Below are positions 1-10,912 of a DNA stretch of 64,000 nt, piece after piece; position 1 is the stretch's first letter; every line of letters begins with the position of its first letter. The position numbers and the translations under genes are program-made. Under the pieces are notes generated by a model, which did no database searches, was not told where the DNA came from, and saw nothing but the letters and a program-made list of their open reading frames with translations. Origin of the DNA: Isoetes taiwanensis (Eukaryota; Streptophyta; Lycopodiopsida; Isoetales; Isoetaceae); contig JAJEKV010000019.1 of assembly GCA_021234155.1 (NCBI GenBank), forward strand, positions 5,410,284-5,474,283. The letters run 5' to 3'.

Positions 1-1518
1 GAAATCCAGCTCCGAATTCAACCATCCATATAAAACTGGCGTGTAGTGCCGAAGATCATATTCACGGACTTCTATTTTCATCGTCCCCTCCTACATCTGG
101 TACGATGCCTCCTTTAGTTCTAACGGATCTATATAAATAAAACTAAAGCCCTACGCACGAAGACCTTATCTAATCTAAGCAAGCGGAAATTTGAATGTAC
201 CTGCTGAATAAGGCAATGCCATAGTCCAAATAAATGAATCCCGAAATAGAAAAAAGCAAGGTATACTTTAAAGCTGCTCGCCTTCTTCAGCAGGAGAAAA
301 CAGAAGGTCAAAGTCCGATTGGGGTGAACTCTTCTATTTGCGTGAATATCATTTTTGGAGATGAAAATGGAGTAAAAAAAATACAGAAGCTAAAAAGCCA
401 TAGAGTGCAAATCCAGCAGACTTTACTTCCGGATTGTGAAAAAATTATCAAGCAAGGAAAATTTAAGGCTTTACTTCTGGATTGGGTATAAGAACTATCA
501 AGCAGGGTAAGGAGGATTAACCTACACCATATTGTTGAAGATAAGCCAAAAATCGCTCCAGGACTTCCCCAATCACTGAAGGTATTTCTTTGTCCTGATA
601 AATAATAAGGAAAATAGATAATAAGAAAGCCAAAAATCGTGCTGAAAACCTCAAGATTTACCTTGTTGATTCGTAATCCAGGCTCAAGCTCTGCCCGCAA
701 ATAGGAGTCTGGCTCCAGAAATGGTGCCTTTAAAGTAATTGCTCTTTATCCTGTACCAGAAGAAGACATGATGAAAACCCTAAACATTAAAAAACAACGA
801 CATGGCATTCCTTTATTTCGTATGCTTTACCTAGATGCTTTTCTGTAGCCAATACTCTTCAAGCTAAAAAATGATCTGAAAACTTGCTTTCGAGCCAAAA
901 AACCAGTGAAGGCAGAGGAGAAAAAAACAGAGCTGATTGTGACACAAACTGGCGATCCCAAAACTCGCTTTAGAGCCCCAAACGTTTTAAAATTTAAACT
1001 CCATTTTCTTAATCTGGGAAGGCAGAGGAGATTGCCGCCCCATGATGTTTGCTGCTTGAAAATAGCGCTTCCCTCCTCTCCGCATCTCTGCAATAAAAAT
1101 TTGAGTCAATAAGAAATCTACAAAACTTAGAAATGTATGCGAGAAAGAAGGCAGCACCCAAATCTTCGAGCAAGTCCCAGAATAGCGCCACTGGAGAAGG
1201 AAGGAGGATGGAATGAGATAGTGGTCCTATCCAGAAGAGTTCGATTTCAAATCCGCAGCCTAAATCGGACGCAGCGGCCAAAATACTGCCGCAAGGGGGG
1301 AGGGAACGCCGCATGCGGCGTTACATGCGGCGTTCCAGGCACATTTCCCAATCCCTTGCCATTTTAAAAAAGAAGATAAAAAGTAGAAAAACTTATGTAT
1401 AATAGGAACCCTCTAGAGGGTGGGTAAACCAGCGAGGTTGTTCAGGGGAGGTAGTACACATGTACTACAGAGAGCATCTCCTCATGTGTTTCATTTTCTT
1501 CTTTGCTCCTGTTTTTTT
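1..1518. other. no recognisable gene
   Basis: I see no convincing coding region here. Short overlapping ORFs on both strands (up to 130 codons) lack known domains and look like chance ORFs. Around 1306-1345 there is a small GC-rich cluster in which the word GCGGCGTT recurs. Probably decayed repeat sequence or upstream flank of the broken ORF that follows. Confidence 0.4.
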
Positions 1519-1519
1519 C

Positions 1520-1564
1520 TTGGTACCATTGAAGGAGACTCCTAGCCTCCTTCAATGGTACCAA
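1520..1564. repeat. perfect 17-bp inverted repeat (hairpin)
   Basis: Arms at 1520-1536 and 1548-1564 are exact reverse complements (TTGGTACCATTGAAGGA and its complement) around an 11-nt loop. The second arm covers the first in-frame ATG (1555) of the broken ORF downstream, so a transcript from here would form a stem across that start. Could be a local inverted duplication; no function is implied by sequence alone. Confidence 0.8.
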
Positions 1565-2601
1565 GATGGAGAACGCCATTCGATCTTCTTCAGCCCTTTC
1601 TGCTCCAAAAGTTGGACCTTATCACCAATATGCAAGCCCACCCAGATTATGCAGCCTTCCTTGAGTTCTATACTCAAGAGATGGTACCCCTCTGTATCCC
1701 CATAGGGGATCCACCCCAGCTCTACTTAGAAAGGGCCATTCTGCAAGAAATGTTGGAAGGCAACTCTCATGCCTCTAATATTCTCACGGGGAAGTTCAGA
1801 TAGGGTAGGAATCTGCCCGTCTTGATGCATGCGGGCCAGCACTACTTTGAAGTCAACTTTGCGTTGGCTATACTCATAAACCAGTACATGGACGATGAAA
1901 CCTTGCCAGCAGAGAAGGGCAAAGCACCAGTATTTTCTGAGGATGAGGACGATGAGTACGTCCGAGAGGATAACTTTGTCTGGTGGAGACAGTTAGCAGA
2001 ACAGATGCCTTTACACCGTGATCAGAGGGCACGTCTTACTGGATTGGATGCCCTCCCCGTTATCCACCACTAAGGCCAGGAATACCTCTTGTTGGAGGAC
2101 ATCATGTGGACTTACCATGTGGTTGCTGACCTTAAGGCCAACACGAAGGCACATGTGTTATATGAGCTCGCTGAGTACTGCATCGATGACTTCATCGACT
2201 TTATGCTAGCCGAGCTTCCAGCTGAAGTCCAACAATTACTCCAGTTCCATCAGGAGACTATCGAGTCAGCTGACACCCTCCTGAGGCTGCGAGATCTTAT
2301 GTTGCAAGAGCCCCCATCCCAGCCTGAGGAAGCTTTTGTCGCTATGGGACCCCGCATCCCAAATATTAACATGGTGGATATTCCGTCAAAATCTAATGAA
2401 GAAGAAGAAGATCTTTATAACAATAGGGAACATCTGAAGGAAGAGAAGCAGGAACTTAAAGAGGAAGAGGTCACCATGGACCTCGACAAGGAAGTAGCTA
2501 CCTCTGTCACCCCAGAGGTTAGTGCTTTGGGCAATCACCTTACGCGCTTCTCCTTTCAACTTTCAAGCAATGACATGTCCTTTTTGTGGCATGGGATCTA
2601 G
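1555..2601 (+). pseudogene. broken 348-codon ORF, unknown protein, two in-frame stops
   Basis: Reading frame 1 stays open from the ATG at 1555 to the TAG ending at 2601, apart from a TAG at 1801-1803 and a TAA at 2071-2073. The three segments share one frame with no frameshift, which argues that they were once one protein. The middle part has an acidic run (SEDEDDEYVRED) followed by a WWR motif; the last part is leucine-rich and helical, then strongly acidic (SNEEEEDLYNN, KEEKQELKEEE). I do not recognise the family. The acidic low-complexity tail and lack of introns would fit a retroelement ORF or a retrocopy, but no capsid, zinc knuckle or polymerase motif is seen. Confidence 0.5.
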
Positions 2602-3034
2602 CCCCATAAGCAGAGGCATCATGGTGGGCGCTTCGCCCGTTGTCCACCTTGGCTGGCCATAAGAAGCTCCCATATCGCAGATTCACATATGTGCTTGTGC
2701 GACGGGACTTCGCTTTGACCGCCCTAGGGCAGGATATAGCGCCATGGATGAGCATGAAGCTCCTTGTGGCCGCTCCTTTGGCCACGGTTTATCCTCCAGA
2801 GATTGCTTCCGTCGCTGCCTGCACCATCAGCCCCGGGGTCACACTGCTTCGACACCGTCAGCCACCTCCACCTCCTACACTGATGGATCATGATGCAGGA
2901 CCTAGTTCCTGAATGTAGCCCCTTGGGCTTAGAGTCTATGGCCTTCGGCCATTACGATATATGTATTGATTATACAGACATTTCTATGCCATTTTTAATA
3001 GAGTTTTTGGTATTTTTATATTGATTTTCTCTCT
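2602..3034. other. no supported gene
   Basis: Downstream flank of the broken ORF. A 90-codon ORF at 2640-2912 (+) ends in a proline run (RQPPPPPT) but has no recognisable domain. The stretch 2930-3030 is AT-rich. Confidence 0.35.
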
Positions 3035-3255
3035 CTGGTAAGACGTTAAACTGCCATACCCAAGGTCACGGGTTCAACGCCTCGTTGTGAAAGTGGCCAT
3101 GCAATGTAAAGTTGGTGGGGGGAGGACCCACTTCAGCAATGTAAAGTGGTGGGGGCAGGACCCATCTGGGTGTGTTGTAAAGTGTCACATGTCCGATAGG
3201 ACGCTGCCTTGTGGCGTGACGTTAAAATCTCTTCTTCTTCTTCTTCTCTTTGATG
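3035..3255 (+). mobile_element. tRNA-derived SINE-like element with (TCT)n tail
   Basis: A pol III B-box-like word GGGTTCAACGCC lies near the 5' end (about 3069), followed by about 150 bp of body with two copies of a 'GTAAAGTTGGTGGGGG'-type segment. The 3' end reads GGCGTGACGTTAAAATC and then a (TCT)n microsatellite. The same terminal word before a short tandem tail recurs at 32790, 36070 and 44210 of this window. That is typical of SINEs whose tail is a simple repeat rather than poly(A). The A box is not clear. The exact 5' limit is approximate. Confidence 0.5.
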
Positions 3256-5429
3256 AATCCTTTGTGCATGGACTATAAGTCATTGATTGTGTATCTACTG
3301 CGGGGTCCATTACAAGGACAAGTATGCCACATTACACCACTAAAGGGTGGGAGATTGTCACGCTTCTTCGGGATAGAGCCGTCCACAACTTGCGACGTAC
3401 TATGCAAAGGGGTTGGTCCTATTGGGGTAACATGTATGAAGAAGCACTCTTCGATGTGGATGATCACTTTTGGGAATTTTATCGAGCAATAAACAATCTG
3501 TTCAATCTTTTCATTATAAGCCCGACCCTGGAGTATCAGAATATTATCCTCCAAGCTTGGCACAAGTATAATTTACTATGGACAGTGAGGCATAGTACCC
3601 TTCATTCGATACTGAATCCATTTACATCTCCAGTTGATTATACTTATGTATAAACACTTTGTGTAACTAAGATTTTACATTCTGTTTATTCGTTTGGACA
3701 TTATGTTAAATATAACATTACGCTCTACGTTAATATCAAGCATTTCCTTTCTAATGGTCTTATTATGACCATTAGCAAGGATCGATGAGGATCAGAATTC
3801 CCGAGGTTGACCTACAGGCGACCTTGCACTCCTTCAAGGTACGAAAAACTAGATCAAATTCATTATGATATTCATTATATTGCTTACAAGTGCTTACATC
3901 TTTAATAGGTGCATAGTATAGCACACATGATTCATTGCAATATTCACTCATCATGCCACATAAGATGATCACATTAAGCTCATAGGTGTCACGCTCTGGA
4001 ACCCAAACAAGATGGATAACAACAAGATGGAGCCCGGGGAATCCATCTCGCAACTATTAGCTATTCATTGCAGGTAGGGATCAAGGTGCAACCCTCCCAT
4101 AATGTATCCACACAAATTATTATAAGTCACTGAGCAAGTAATGGAGTCGATATGCCCTGGGCGAGTAGGCAATATCGACTTATCGCTAGCAGGACGTCGA
4201 GACATGGCAAATGAACGAATTGGGCCATCGAATGCAGTTGTATTTATACCCATAAAATTATTGATGTTCATTGTAGCAACATTATTATGTATATACGAAT
4301 ATCATGTACCTCAATAATATGTATGCATATACTATCAATAATTTTGGTAGCTATCTATCCATTAAATGTTGTTTCCATTCTTAATTTTGTGGTTATCAAC
4401 AATTTTGGAGGATGCTTGAACTTAAGAAGTAGGAGAAATTACTTCAGCTTGATCAAGTTAGCTCATATCAAAATTCTATAAACTGTGTTGTTCTCTTCGA
4501 TTAATTAATTCATGCTTTTACGTGGTATAGCCACACATCTTGCACTCCTTATAAAAAGCTATGTCAGTTAATTGTTTAGTACTGCTTAATAGATTGAGTA
4601 AGACAACGTACCATTCCCCATGTAATATATGGAAATCCTCCTATTGAATAGAGTGCCACACCCAATAGAATGGGATGCAAAATGTATATTCTCTGAATAA
4701 ACTTGTAGAATGGATCTGTCGAACTGTTTAAGACAAAAGCCATAGCTAGTTTTATGGAGCATACTGGTTAACCTTGAATAGACTCCATGATATTCGGCTG
4801 CCTTAAAGATTCTTGATTTTTTGCATCATTTTATATTGCATATATTAGTCTCACCATACAAAATCAATAATATTACCTAAAACGACCAAGACTTTGGAGT
4901 TCCAAGGCCTGGCAACCATGTATAGGATCCCTGAAAATATTTGTCGATCATGCTATAGAGCATACAACACATATTTGTTTTGTTAACAAACAAATATCAA
5001 CACAAATCTAAACCAAAGTTTCACATAGGTCATTGATCTTATGCTTTGACCCCGATTATATAGCATAAATCCAGTAAGGAAACATTCTTGCAAAAGAGCT
5101 TATCCTTGCGCATGAAATGGCCGATGTACGACTGATACCCAAGGATGAAAACTGGAAACCAGTTGAATCGATGTTGATTTGGTAGGAGCTATCCCAGCGA
5201 ACAAATATCTAGAAATTGGCAGCCAGTTTCCCTAATCAGCATCCGCAAATGCGAATATATCATCGCAAAGTAGGTTCAGGACTCTGAACGCGGAGTCTCA
5301 GTATGAAGCGAAGTATAGAAAATCGTGATATTGCATGCGATCGACAAATTGCATGCGAACTCTGAACTCTCAGACCGGAGCATATTCGATCGAACTCAGT
5401 CCAGGAACTATTGCATGTTGAACATCCCC
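3256..5429. other. intergenic, no supported gene
   Basis: AT-rich DNA. The longest open frame is 109 codons (3324-3653, +; contains HFWEFYRAINNLFN) with no recognised domain; it could be a decayed exon but I cannot support it as a gene. No other repeat copies from this window were recognised in the stretch. Confidence 0.35.
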
Positions 5430-5456
5430 TTTTTTTTTTTTTTTTTTTTTTTTTTT
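5430..5456. repeat. poly(T) tract, 27 bp
   Basis: An uninterrupted T run on the plus strand. On the minus strand it would be a poly(A) tail, but the adjacent sequence (5457 onward and 5260-5429) matches none of the LINE ends seen elsewhere, so it may simply be a homopolymer. Confidence 0.7.
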
Positions 5457-5669
5457 GCATATCCCTGACACATTCCTCACACATTCCAGACTAACAAGAA
5501 AGCCCAATGTATTAATCCCAATCGTAATGTCCAATGAATTTTTTATATCAAGCAGCTTTTATCCCCAAAACAAAAAAAAAAAAATGAAAAGACAAAGGAA
5601 ATTAACATCATACAAAAATTACAGAGCTTAATGCCAAAGCTATCCTAGCAAATAAGTAGCAAAGGAAGG

Positions 5670-5827
5670 TGTAACATTCCTAACCGACATGCCCTTAACC
5701 AACTGGGCAAAACCGTCTAGACATTTATGAGTAGTCGCTTCTACCCATTTATGCTAGTGTCTCGGGAACGCCCCATAGGCACATCTCAAGGTTCAATACT
5801 GAAAGGGTCTACCATGGGCCCGTTACA
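5670..5827 (-). repeat. TRIM 3' LTR (minus-strand orientation)
   Basis: 158 bp, bounded by TGTAAC and GTTACA. It follows the purine tract on the minus strand, which makes it the 3' LTR. It shares long runs with the other LTR, for example CGTCTAGACATTTATGAGTA. Confidence 0.9.
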
Positions 5828-5840
5828 GTCTCTCCCACTA
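5828..5840 (-). promoter_or_regulatory. TRIM polypurine tract
   Basis: On the minus strand this reads TAGTGGGAGAGAC and abuts the LTR start TGTAAC. Such a tract primes plus-strand DNA synthesis in LTR retrotransposons. Confidence 0.75.
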
Positions 5841-5951
5841 TAATTACGCTCGTCCTCGAGCATCCAAGGCTAAACCATGTCACAATGATTACCAAGTCTT
5901 TGCAAATTACCCATGCATATAGGCACCCATGGAGACTCGAACTCGAGACCT

Positions 5952-5963
5952 GCTCTGATACCA
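5952..5963 (-). promoter_or_regulatory. TRIM primer-binding site (tRNA-iMet)
   Basis: The minus strand reads TGGTATCAGAGC, the standard plant PBS for initiator tRNA-Met, two bases inside the 5' LTR. Confidence 0.9.
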
Positions 5964-5965
5964 AA

Positions 5966-6123
5966 TGTAACGTTCCTAACCGACATGCCCTTAACAAACT
6001 GGGCAAAACCGTCTAGACATTTATGAGTAGTCGCTTCTACCCATTTATGCCGGTGTCTCGGGAACGCCCCATAAGCACATTCAAGGTTCGAATACTCGAG
6101 CGGTCTACCATGGGCCCGTTACA
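5966..6123 (-). repeat. TRIM 5' LTR (minus-strand orientation)
   Basis: 158 bp, TGTAAC...GTTACA, next to the PBS. No convincing 5S-rRNA-like promoter boxes of the Cassandra type are obvious, although GTGCTT followed by GGG and a later ATGGGT word occur in the right order. Confidence 0.9.
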
Positions 6124-6128
6124 GAAGG

Positions 6129-7219
6129 AAGAAGCATTCTTTTTTATTTTTCTTTTTCGAGTTTGACCTATGATCAATAAGACTTATTACGGCATAGAAA
6201 AATATTGTGCATGACTTCCTCCATTAGCTTTGAAGTGTAAAACTGAAAAGAAGATATGCTATCTCAATTCATGGATGGCAATTGCCTAAATGATATGATT
6301 CTTAATATTTGGGATGCTTATATGATCTTGCAACAATATTTCACATATGGACAAGTTTAAAAACAAGATCAACTTGGATTAGTATTCCAGCAAAATTGAT
6401 TGGAGCACACAACTTACTGCCCAATCGGATCCACTAGGCTATGGCAAATACAAAGCACTGGATATAGTTCACTGGCCTCTCAAATTGATCTCGCTACTCC
6501 AAGTAGCCACAAATAAAAAAGAAATAATACTTCAATTCTACCTGTACCTTTAGAATTTGGCTAAAGGAGAAGTGATCCTATGCACCGACTTGGATTGTTA
6601 GTTTCAACTTGTATTTGTTTGCCAAAAATGCTTTGGCCTTTACGTATCACTATAATGAAGTGCTTCCAATATTTAATTGTTGTTAATGGTTCATATGCAC
6701 CAATAACATACATTGTTCATATACCCTCATGGATTGGCACACTCCAATTCTTCAAATCACTCTAAATCCCCATCCAATGGTCGGAGCCAATCTAACGTCT
6801 CGTATGAATATGCACCAAAATGACCCGGGGGAGGGGGGATTGTTATTAATATCACTAGTTGCGACATTTTAATTGGTAATACATTGTGTATTGTTAGTGA
6901 TTTGTTGTCATATGGTTGGTGCAAGGAAAAGGCTTTGTTTATAGATTAGATTAGGCAGGGTTTGCAGTAAAACTCGATGGATGTATGCATAAAATACAAA
7001 TTGTTGTTTTACTTAGATTTCTATAACAACGATTTTATGGAAATATTGTAGTAAGGAGTTAAAGGGAATGAAAACAGCCTTTATAGCATTCATTGTCAAA
7101 GGAACAAGCGTATAGAACATATGTTTTTGAATATAATATAAAGACTTTGAGTATGCTTGGAGCACATGCAAAAAGCAAGGAAAACTCTAAATACATAATA
7201 AAGGTCTAAGTATCATATT
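6129..7219. other. intergenic, no supported gene
   Basis: AT-rich single-copy-looking sequence; only short ORFs (60 codons or fewer) without domains. Confidence 0.4.
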
Positions 7220-7760
7220 ATCATAGATAAACATGCACGAGAAAGTGCAGATGAAAAGTGTATTCATCAAAAGAACTTGTTGATGCAAGAAAGCCCACTT
7301 TACGAGCCATTTTCCATATCGACAAGTTCTCTCGACAAATGGATCCAAAAGGCATGAGTAGGATAAGCTTTGTCAATGTTGTCAGCTGGTAGTTGTTGAG
7401 GAGGAGCATCACACTCTTTGATACTAGCATACAATCATATCCAATCACACTATGCTGAGTTGGTCCTGCCCATCTAACCACTCCATGTGATGTTGGGCGC
7501 ATCTTTATTGGGTTACTGAGATCATATCTTCAGGAGATGATGGATATGTGCACTCAAATATGTCCTTAGATACTACCTTGAAATGTCTTATTTACAGTTT
7601 GTCAACATGCTTATTACTGCCAAGGTTTTTCCCTCAAAACCTTTTTGGGGCTGGTTTTTTTTAATCTTGACAATAATACGTTTGTTGTGCTTTTCGATTG
7701 GGTCCCATAGGCCTAGTGGTCTTCTTGAACGATAAAAATCCATTCAATTCTCTTTTTACT
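7220..7760 (+). mobile_element. decayed LINE-alpha 3' fragment
   Basis: From about 7430 the sequence aligns by eye with the 3' parts of the LINE-alpha copies ending at 19985 and 23712. Shared landmarks in order are GAGTTGGTC, CATGTGA, GATCATATCTTC, ACAGTTTG, CTTATTACTGCCA, TTTTTCCCTC, GGGTCCCATAGGCC, ACGATAAAAA and a T/C-rich tail. The match upstream to 7220 is weaker. No open frame survives. This is the oldest-looking of five LINE-alpha copies in the window. It retains the terminal stem-loop sequence. Confidence 0.75.
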
Positions 7761-8318
7761 TTGCCTTCTGTTTTTTTTTTTTCGTTTTTTTTTTCAATTA
7801 AGAACATAAGATAGATTTTATTATTTATAATGATGAAATCAATACTAACCGGATTAAAATCTAGATGAAGAAATGTACCTCTATGCAAGACTACTATATG
7901 CCTCAGGGATGTCAACGAGTATAATTAGTCTCTAAATCACACATGATGGCTAATGGTCTTTTTACTAGCTAGTAGACTTCAACCACCACCATGATCCATC
8001 ACATCTCAGAATTTTACATGGGCCATATCTAAAGGCAGATATCGGGAATAGAGAACCAACAAGGCAATTCAAGAACTAATATTATACTAGATGAAGACCA
8101 TGAATATATGTCGGTGAAGAATGTAATCTAAAGTATGTTCCAGATAGTCAAAGTACGTCCCAGGATTCAAAGCATAGCGAGAAAGATAAAAGATAAAAGA
8201 AATATCTCCCTTTGAATTCCATAAAAACTTCTATTTAGTAGGCTTGCATGACCTCCCCAAGAATTCCTCGCAATTCTAGCTCGTCCACGTGAGTATCCAC
8301 TTCAGCCAAATAAATTCT
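7761..8318. other. intergenic, no supported gene
   Basis: T-rich then mixed sequence with no repeat or ORF that I can assign. Confidence 0.4.
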
Positions 8319-8774
8319 TTAACAATTGACACACAACTACCATTAACATTATTAACACAAACCATTGCATTTAACACATTTAAATTAAACCCCTTAAACC
8401 CCTTTTGGTTTGGGTGCATATTCACACGGAGGGTTACTCCGGGCAACGAGAGCTGTCGAATGGGCATATTTGCCCTTTATTCCAAGATCTGGACCGTACA
8501 TAACGATCCTCATTTGTGGGGTATGCATGTACAAGTTTTTGTATACTGTATATTAAGATTTGCAAAATACTATAAGGTTTGAGAGAATGTACTTAATGGT
8601 GTTAATTTTGTACATGTATTATAAATATATTTTTGAGCTCTCTCCGCCCCCCGAACTAACCCGTGTGAATATGCACCCAAACCAAAGGGGGGTTAAGGGG
8701 GATTTTAATTTAAATGTGTTAAATGCAATGGTTTGTGTTAATAATGTTAATGGTAGTTGTGTGTTAATTGTTAT
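8319..8774. mobile_element. fold-back element, copy 1 (long terminal inverted repeats)
   Basis: Left arm about 8319-8430 and right arm about 8661-8774 are near-perfect reverse complements (about 112 bp); both contain GGTTTGGGTGCATATTCACA or its complement. The about 230-bp core contains GGGCATATTTGCCC and TGTGGGGTATGCA and matches the cores of copies at 60434-60611 and 24022-24211. Just outside the right arm a short palindrome GGGCCCTTCGGGCCC (8789-8803) also recurs, in variant form, next to the 24-kb copy. There is no coding capacity. This is a non-autonomous, hairpin-forming DNA repeat; the transposase family is not evident. Confidence 0.8.
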
Positions 8775-9838
8775 ATTAAAAAAAAAATTTGGGCCCTTCG
8801 GGCCCTAACTAAAGCAAACATAGGTAAACTTTATGGGCCTAAATATTAATTACTAAAAAGCACAATAACATCAAGACAAACAAATTATTTCCATTGCAAA
8901 CAACTATTAAGTACATTTTATGTAGTCATTATATTCATTATCTGTAATCTCAATATTGCAATACTAGATATTCATGCATATGCTAGTGCATATGGTAACA
9001 TGTGCTGGTGTCAATGCAAGCCTGTTTTGCCATGGCAAGCATTCATAAGCATATGGCATATGTAAAACAAATTTAATTCCACACATGTAGCTCTATTTAG
9101 TGGACATTGAATTGGAAGAATATTCGATAGCGTCTACGAATAACCCTCCATTGGGATCCTTATATATGCCCAGTAAGAAGTCCTTATATATAACCCTCCA
9201 TTGAACTTTGTAGCTCTGTCAATTGTCAAAACAAAAAACCCTCCATTTGGAATCCTTTTATAAGCCCAATAAGAAGTCTGGCTATGTGAATTGCCAATAT
9301 GAAGATGAACTCAATCGTAATTCTGTCTATTGCACCAATAAAAATGAACTTAATTCACAATCACAATGAAAGGATGCTTTGCTGGATATAGCATAGGCCA
9401 ATATTTTGTCCATGTTGAAAATTGAAGAAGTTTTGAAAAAATCAAATGAAAACAAGATTTAAATTATAATATTCAGAAGTGGACTCACCTCAAATTTTGA
9501 GAATCACATAGATTTGGGTGAACGAAATAGTGACATCACCATAAAACTAGAGGCCCAATGCCTCAAGATTGGAGCTGGATTCAGATACAAATGCAAATGA
9601 AAAGGAGAAATTATCGAAAATGCAAAATAGAATTGAGACGATGACAATCCATGAAAAGATGATAATAATACCTAGCATAATAACAAGGAGCTTTGAATTA
9701 CGTTGTAGAATTTGTAGAATGACTAAACTGCATCTTCTAAAAACCATAACATAATTCAGCCTTACAATAAGGAGTTTGTTTTGTACGGGATTTGAACCCA
9801 TAACCTATCCGTTCACAACACAAACCTGAGCTGAGTAG
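8775..9838. other. intergenic, with a weak tRNA-like B box on the minus strand
   Basis: Minus strand at about 9790-9830 contains GGGTTCAAATCCCG, a good pol III B box with flanking GGG/CCC pairing. An upstream CAGCTCAGG resembles part of an A box, but no full cloverleaf can be drawn, so this is at most a SINE or tRNA relic. A short repeated phrase (CCCTCCATT...AAGAAGTC) occurs around 9147-9290. No gene. Confidence 0.35.
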
Positions 9839-9841
9839 TAA

Positions 9842-10350
9842 ATATGTAGCAAATAATATGCAGTGCAGCCAAGGCATGAGACTTATTGGATGAACCTAGT
9901 TTTGAAGCTCTACAATTCCAAAACAGCTAGATCTTTCGCTGCACATGACAGAAAAAAGAAACAAAACAAATAGGCAGTCGGAGCTTGTACAGTTGTAAGA
10001 TAGGAAACTGCAAAAATGGCAAAATACCGAGCCCCTAGATCCTCAGCTGAGTTATGCTCTCTAGCAAATAATATTATATGTAATTCGCTACGCAAGGTAG
10101 CCAAGGCATGAGACTTCTTGGATAAACCTAGTTTTAAAGCTCTCTACGGCCATATTGTCATCTGTTATCTGGTTATCTGGCCATCTGTTAAAAATAGTTG
10201 GATCTTTGGCTACACACAACAGAAAATCCAGAAACAAACAAATAGGGCAGAGCTTGTATACCTATAAGAGCTTGTAAACCTGTAAGATCGGCAACCTGCA
10301 AAGATGGCAGAATACTGAGCCCTTGGATCCGCTGACAAATTTCTTGCTTT
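9842..10350. repeat. imperfect tandem duplication, about 230-bp unit
   Basis: Two diverged copies in direct orientation, about 9849-10062 and 10063-10350. Both carry AGCAAATAATAT, GCCAAGGCATGAGACTT, GGAT.AACCTAGTTTT, GGAGCTTGTA/AGAGCTTGTA and a segment ending in GAGCCC. The left edge (AATATGTAGCA at 9843) resembles the inverted form of the element X end at 10902-10912, so the duplication may be the body of an X-type element spanning 9843-10912. Confidence 0.6.
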
Positions 10351-10766
10351 AAAATTCCAACCACAATAAACCAGCTTACTGTTATTTCTTTGCGTGCCAT
10401 AGTTGACGTCCCGGCCAGAAGAGGTATATGCATTGGATGATGCATTGGATAAATCTTCCTGGGCCAAGATGCCTGGTTGCAGCTGCAAAGCAACTAGGGA
10501 TGAAGAAATATACATGATTTATGGCTCTTGGACTGCCCCATACTGAAGCCAGAGATTGGAGATGCAATATCAGACCAAATCCGATAACCCTGTATCAAAC
10601 CGATTAACCCTGTATTAGACCAAATCCGGAACCCTAATTGCTTCAAAAACGTTTCTTTCGAAAACCACAAACCTAATATTATCCTATCCTAATATTTAAA
10701 ACCTAAACTAAAAAAACATGCAAACAATAAAAGCCCCACAACCACACGATTTTTCCTCTTCTTTAA

Positions 10767-10912
10767 AATCAATGGCTAACAAATGGGTGCACTCTAAAAA
10801 TACCGTTTAGTACGTCCACGTGAATACGCCCGTGAAATCATATGAAAACCATGCCAAAAAGCGTATAAAATCACAAAAAAAAATCCCTGTTATAATGCTA
10901 GATATTCGTTGT
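10767..10912 (+). mobile_element. element X terminus, copy 1
   Basis: About 145 bp that aligns with 25290-25438 and 61800-61941. Shared landmarks are AAAATCAATGGCT, GGTGCACTCTA, TTAGTAC, GAAATCATA, AAAGCGTA and an end reading CCCTGTTATAATGCTAGATATT. Similarity stops abruptly after ATATT in all copies, which marks an element boundary. Assignment to a superfamily is open. Confidence 0.7.

Larger units (their letters stand above)
5670..6123 (-). mobile_element. complete TRIM (terminal-repeat retrotransposon in miniature)
   Basis: Two 158-bp direct repeats (5670-5827 and 5966-6123) flank only 138 bp of internal DNA. Each repeat starts TGTAAC and ends GTTACA, the TG...CA form of LTRs. Reading on the minus strand, the internal region begins, two bases after the LTR, with TGGTATCAGAGC (5952-5963), the primer-binding site complementary to initiator methionine tRNA, and ends with a purine tract (complement of 5828-5840) directly against the second LTR. 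The element is bounded by GAAGG on both sides (5665-5669 and 6124-6128), a 5-bp target duplication. It encodes nothing and would need enzymes from an autonomous LTR element. The LTRs differ at scattered positions, so the insertion is not brand new. Confidence 0.92.

Noticed and set aside
3324-3653. 109-codon ORF as a real gene
   Set aside because: No known domain, an overlapping ORF of similar size on the other strand, and no supporting context.
5966-6123. Cassandra-type 5S promoter in the TRIM LTR
   Set aside because: Only loosely similar words in the right order; the internal control regions of 5S rRNA cannot be aligned convincingly by eye.
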